A program made the translations under genes and the position numbers. A stretch of DNA of 64,000 nucleotides from Nocardia inohanensis NBRC 100128 (lineage in GTDB: Bacteria; Actinomycetota; Actinomycetes; Mycobacteriales; Mycobacteriaceae): the NCBI RefSeq assembly GCF_001612945.1, contig NZ_BDBK01000003.1:62001-126000 (forward strand). The letters run 5' to 3'. Below, one piece after another: positions 61,501 to 64,000 of this stretch. The first letter of the stretch is position 1, and every line of letters starts with the position of its first letter. The notes beneath the pieces are model-generated. The model worked only from the letters and a program-made list of their open reading frames with translations. It had not been told where the DNA came from and ran no database searches.

Positions 61501-63685
61501 GTTCGCGAACTCACTGCTCTTCGATTACATCGGGCAGTTCATGTACGAGGGCGACAGTCCGCTCGCCGAGCGCCGGGCGGCGGCATTGTCGCTGGATTCG
61601 AGTCTGCTGGCCGAGCTGCTCGGGCGGGTGGAGTTGCGCGAGCTGCTCGACGCGGCGGTGCTGGAGCAGACCGAACGGGAATTGCAGCGGCTCACCCCCG
61701 AACGGCAGGCCCGCGATATGGAGGGGCTGGCCGATCTGTTGCGGCTGCTGGGGCCGGTGACGGCGGCGGAAGCTACCGAACGGTCCACCGAGGATCCGCG
61801 CGCATGGTTCGGCGAACTGGTGAAACGGCATCGAGCGCTGGAGGTTTCGTTCGCCGGCTCACAGTGGTGGGTGGCGATCGAGGATGCGTCGCGGCTGCGC
61901 GACGCCCTGGGGGTGCCGCTCCCCATCGGCGTACCCGCGGCCTTCATCGAGCCGGTCGCGGACCCGCTCGGCGATCTCGTCGCGCGCTACGCCCGCACCC
62001 ACGGACCGTTCACGCTGACGGCGGTCGCCCACCGATTCGGCCTCGGATCAGCGGTGGCGGCCACCGCACTGCATCGCCTCGCCCTCGAAAAGCGCGTCGT
62101 AGAAGGCGAATTCACCCCGGGATCGGCGGGCTCGGAATGGTGCGACGCCGAGGTGCTGCGCCGCCTGCGCCGCCGCTCCCTGGCCGCCGCACGCAAGGAA
62201 GTAGAACCGGTCGCGACCGCCGCGCTGGGCCGCTTCCTCCCCGCCTGGCAGCACATCGGCACCAATGAACTGCGCGGCGTCGACGGCGTAGCCGCCGTGG
62301 TGGAACAGCTTGCGGGCGTACCCATCCCGGCCTCCGCCTGGGAGTCGCTCATCTTCCCGCTGCGCGTGCGCGACTATACCCCCGCCATGCTCGACGAACT
62401 CATGGCCACCGGCGAAGTCCTGTGGTCCGGCCACGGCGCCATCACCGCCAAGGACGGCTGGATCGCCCTGCACCCCGCCGACCAAGCCGGCCTCACCCTC
62501 CCCCCGCCCGACCCCCTGGACCTCACCGAAACCCACATCAGCCTCCTGACGGCCCTGGGCGCCACCGTGATCGGCGATCCGTCAGCCGTGGCACCGCCCA
62601 CGACGTCGGACCCGGCGGCCCGGCGCACCGGGCCGGAGCCGGATACCGCTCGATACGAGGTGGTTTCACCCGCCGGCGGCGGAGCCTTCTTCTTCCGGCA
62701 GCTGGTGGACGCCACCGGCGTGGATGACGAGTCGGCGGTGGTGACCGCGCTGTGGGAGCTGGCATGGGCCGGGTACGTCGCCGGTGACACCTTCGCGCCG
62801 GTCCGGGCGCTGCTGGCGGGCACCACCCGGACGACCACGGCGCATCGGACGCCGCGGCGGGCTCCGCGCGGGCGAATGTATCTGCCGCGCACGGGCGCTC
62901 CGGTGCGGACGAGTCCGCCACAGGCAGCAGGGCGGTGGTCGCTGCTGCCGGATCGGGTGGCGGATCCGACGATTCGCGCGCACGCGACGGCCGATGTGCT
63001 GCTGGAGCGATACGGCGTGCTGACGCGCGGATCGGTGCAGAGCGAAGGCGTGCCGGGTGGGTTCGCGCTGATGTACCGGGTGCTCACCGAGTTCGAGGAT
63101 CGCGGGCGATGCCGGCGTGGATACTTCGTGGATTCGCTGGGCGGCGCGCAGTTCTCGACCACCGATGTGGTGGACCGATTGCGCTCTTTCGACTCCGATC
63201 GAGTATCCGGCCCGGCGGACGTCGACGCGTACGGCGGCCGAGCCGCGGAGGGGCAGCGTTCGAGCGCGATCGGCGCCTACCGCGCAGGCGGCAGCCGGGC
63301 GGCAGCCGGTAGGTCGGTCGCGCTGGCGGCGTGCGATCCGGCGAATCCGTATGGGGCGGCACTCCCTTGGCCGAAGGCGCCCGGGGAGGGCGCCGGTCAT
63401 CGGCCGGGGCGGAAAGCCGGCGCGGTGGTGGTGCTGGTGGGCGGCGAACTGGTGCTCTACCTCGAGCGTGGCGGAAAGACACTGCTAACTTTCACCGAAG
63501 ACCCCGGAATCCGGACGGATGCGGCGGCGGCATTGGCCGGGCTGGTGCACGACCGCCGGGTCGATTCACTGGTCATCGACCGGGTGAACGGTGAGTCGGT
63601 GCACGGCAACACCTTCGCGGAGTTCCTGGCGGCAGCCGGATTCGCCGCAACGCCGAAGGGTTTCCGACTACGGAGCAAGCCGTGA
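58502..63685 (+). CDS. lhr: ATP-dependent helicase Lhr (Lhr-Core plus C-terminal extension)
   Basis: A 1727-residue superfamily 2 helicase. Walker A APTGSGKT (residues 40-47), DEVH at 163-166, ATSSLELGIDMGAVELVVQ and QRVGRAGHQ near 391 form the core; Lhr winged-helix domains follow, and the long C-terminal part is the Lhr-C region. It unwinds DNA and DNA-RNA hybrids from 3' to 5' and is linked to DNA repair. It is longer than the roughly 1510-residue mycobacterial protein because of a hydrophilic insert at about 628-778 and smaller loops near the C-terminus. ATG 58502. nei follows downstream. Confidence 0.93.
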   Translation: MDRFSPATRAWFEGAFPAPTAAQLGAWESIAAGQHTLVVAPTGSGKTLSAFLWAIDQLATREPVEGPRKTSVLYISPLKALAVDVERNLRAPLVGVTQTAKRLGVDAPEIRVGVRSGDTSAADRRGMQRTPPDILITTPESLFLMLTSAARETLDAVQTVIVDEVHAIAGSKRGAHLALSLARMDALRAAAGFARPAQRIGLSATVRPPQEVGRFLVGGAPITIVAPPAPKTFDLSVRVPVADMTEPDAGAEDSDQPGSIWPHVDEAIVDLVLEHRSSIVFANSRRLAERLTARLNEAYAARIGETVETEHAPPAQLGAATEVIHGATTLLARAHHGSVSKEQRALIEDDLKSGRLRCVVATSSLELGIDMGAVELVVQVEAPPSVASGLQRVGRAGHQVGEISRGVIFPKHRTDVIHCAVASQRMTTGQIEELQVPAHPLDILAQQTVAACALEPIDADAWFETVRATGSYAALPRSAYESVLDLLAGRYPSDEFAELRPRIVWDRDAGSLTGRPGAQRLAVTSGGAIPDRGLFPVFMVGEKASRVGELDEEMVYESRVGDVFALGATSWRIEEITFDRVLVTPAFGLPGRLPFWHGDSLGRPAELGAALGEFVRVAGQAVEQHRANPTRPGGPGTGRAPVELATALAEFAGAADDRTGSEHHAGTSPPGDDTVLNASRGRRKNEPREVDGRAPRKAGDTPAEGSSPDEVAIASDGVAANSGGTSAGTGRGTRAHAGLGDPTDDPSATGRGKARRVDGADGGKQRKSAAKSAGVQPDPETELERVVRAAGLDANATGNLVSLLAEQREATGQLPTDRTLVVERFRDELGDWRVVLHSPYGLPVHAPWALAVGARLRERFGVDAAPTPSDDGIVVRLPDTTDEPPGAELFVFETDEIDDLVTEQVGGSALFASRFRECAARALLLPRRDPGKRAPLWQQRQRAAQLLDVARKFPDFPILLETVRECLQDVYDLPSLRELLGRVARRQVRLVEVETATPSPFANSLLFDYIGQFMYEGDSPLAERRAAALSLDSSLLAELLGRVELRELLDAAVLEQTERELQRLTPERQARDMEGLADLLRLLGPVTAAEATERSTEDPRAWFGELVKRHRALEVSFAGSQWWVAIEDASRLRDALGVPLPIGVPAAFIEPVADPLGDLVARYARTHGPFTLTAVAHRFGLGSAVAATALHRLALEKRVVEGEFTPGSAGSEWCDAEVLRRLRRRSLAAARKEVEPVATAALGRFLPAWQHIGTNELRGVDGVAAVVEQLAGVPIPASAWESLIFPLRVRDYTPAMLDELMATGEVLWSGHGAITAKDGWIALHPADQAGLTLPPPDPLDLTETHISLLTALGATVIGDPSAVAPPTTSDPAARRTGPEPDTARYEVVSPAGGGAFFFRQLVDATGVDDESAVVTALWELAWAGYVAGDTFAPVRALLAGTTRTTTAHRTPRRAPRGRMYLPRTGAPVRTSPPQAAGRWSLLPDRVADPTIRAHATADVLLERYGVLTRGSVQSEGVPGGFALMYRVLTEFEDRGRCRRGYFVDSLGGAQFSTTDVVDRLRSFDSDRVSGPADVDAYGGRAAEGQRSSAIGAYRAGGSRAAAGRSVALAACDPANPYGAALPWPKAPGEGAGHRPGRKAGAVVVLVGGELVLYLERGGKTLLTFTEDPGIRTDAAAALAGLVHDRRVDSLVIDRVNGESVHGNTFAEFLAAAGFAATPKGFRLRSKP

Positions 63686-63945
63686 TGCGCCATTCCCGGC
63701 CGCAAGCTCCCCGGGCCTCGCGGCCCGCGGAGTTCCGCCGCGCACCGCAGCCGGCAACGCCGAACTTGCGATCCCGTTGCGCGCCGAGTCCGGCCGTCCG
63801 CGGTGGGTGGGCAACCGGACATGACCGATCGCATCCGGCTGGTCGGCTCGGTGAATTGGGATTTGCCGGCGCCTCGGCTCCGAAGCCGTCCGCGGCCGGA
63901 GCCCGGCGGTCGGGTGAGCCGACGACGCCGCGGGAGGGGCGGAGC
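63686..63945. other. Intergenic region between lhr and nei
   Basis: 260 bases with Arg/Pro/Ala-rich open frames in several phases but no protein-like content. No clear terminator or promoter was found. nei has its own site GGGAGGGGCGGAG upstream. Confidence 0.4.
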
Positions 63946-64000
63946 CATGCCTGAGGGCGACACCGTCTACCTGGCTGCCGCGCGGTTGCGCAGAGCCTTG
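63946..64000 (+). CDS. nei: Nei/Fpg family DNA glycosylase, N-terminal fragment (cut by window edge)
   Basis: The first 18 codons read MPEGDTVYLAAARLRRAL. MPEGD with Pro2 (nucleophile) and Glu3 is the signature of Fpg/Nei DNA glycosylase/AP lyases; EGDTVYxAAxRL is typical of actinobacterial Nei (Rv3297 type). It removes oxidised bases. It follows lhr as in mycobacteria, suggesting a repair pair. The rest lies beyond the right edge. Confidence 0.9.

Noticed and set aside
63682..63954. A 90-codon frame between lhr and nei
   Set aside because: Arg/Pro/Ala-rich with no protein-like features; overlaps the nei start and lacks a ribosome binding site.
1..64000. Search for tRNA, rRNA, CRISPR arrays, insertion sequences and prophage genes
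   Set aside because: None recognised by eye; no spacer-repeat pattern, transposase, integrase or CCA-ended cloverleaf was found.

Overview
This window is high-GC DNA (about 70% by eye) with frequent GTG starts, dense bidirectional packing and many short head-to-tail or tail-to-tail overlaps. Gene content points to a mycolic-acid-bearing actinomycete of the Nocardia/Rhodococcus/Mycobacterium group, most likely Nocardia. The strongest evidence is a block matching, from memory, the M. tuberculosis Rv3274c-Rv3297 neighbourhood: fadE25, purE, purK, GtrA protein, PH-domain membrane protein, birA, accA3, sseA, maf, accE5, accD5, lat, lrpA, pcd, lhr and nei. No rRNA, tRNA, CRISPR array, transposase or phage gene was seen.

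Layout. 1-6.4 kb: N-terminal part of a SNF2-type helicase (cut by the window edge), a small unknown protein, an HNH-type lipoprotein, a TetR regulator, a methyltransferase, an SseB-like sulfurtransferase and a BenE transporter. 6.4-10.9 kb: an AsnC/Lrp regulator divergent from a three-gene 2-oxoacid dehydrogenase operon (E1 alpha, E1 beta, E2). 10.9-19 kb: thioesterase, AraC/NmrA pair, two MFS exporters (one with a MarR regulator and an AT-rich operator), peptidase E-like, mycothiol-dependent-isomerase-like and HIT proteins. 19-24 kb: pntAa-pntAb-pntB transhydrogenase operon, then a TetR regulator and an SDR that share one operator type. 24-28.5 kb: TetR/MFS efflux pair, FAD-linked oxidase, small GNAT, unknown protein. 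28.5-33 kb: fadE25, TetR, purE-purK, GtrA protein. 33-42 kb: a PrrAB-like two-component system, a secreted small protein, a second two-component system, a PH-domain protein, acyl-ACP desaturase and two tandem serine/threonine kinases. 42-51 kb: biotin and acyl-CoA carboxylase block (birA, accA3, accE, accD5) with sseA, a Cys-rich regulator and maf. 51-58 kb: beta-propeller lipoprotein, lysine degradation genes (lat, lrpA, pcd), SDR plus patatin, histidine phosphatase. 58.5-64 kb: very long lhr helicase and the first codons of a Nei/Fpg glycosylase.

How the genes work together. BirA would biotinylate AccA3, which with AccD5 and AccE forms an acyl-CoA carboxylase feeding lipid and mycolate synthesis; the desaturase and acyl-CoA dehydrogenase fit the same lipid theme. 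Lat and Pcd convert lysine to alpha-aminoadipate under the adjacent LrpA. PntAB balances NADH and NADPH.

The most notable oddity is the SseA-like sulfurtransferase at 46045-46941. Its catalytic cysteine position is a serine, the SufE-like gene that normally lies beside it is missing, and it is divergently paired with a regulator carrying three cysteines. Several regulatory palindromes and three families of short intergenic hairpin repeats are also visible.
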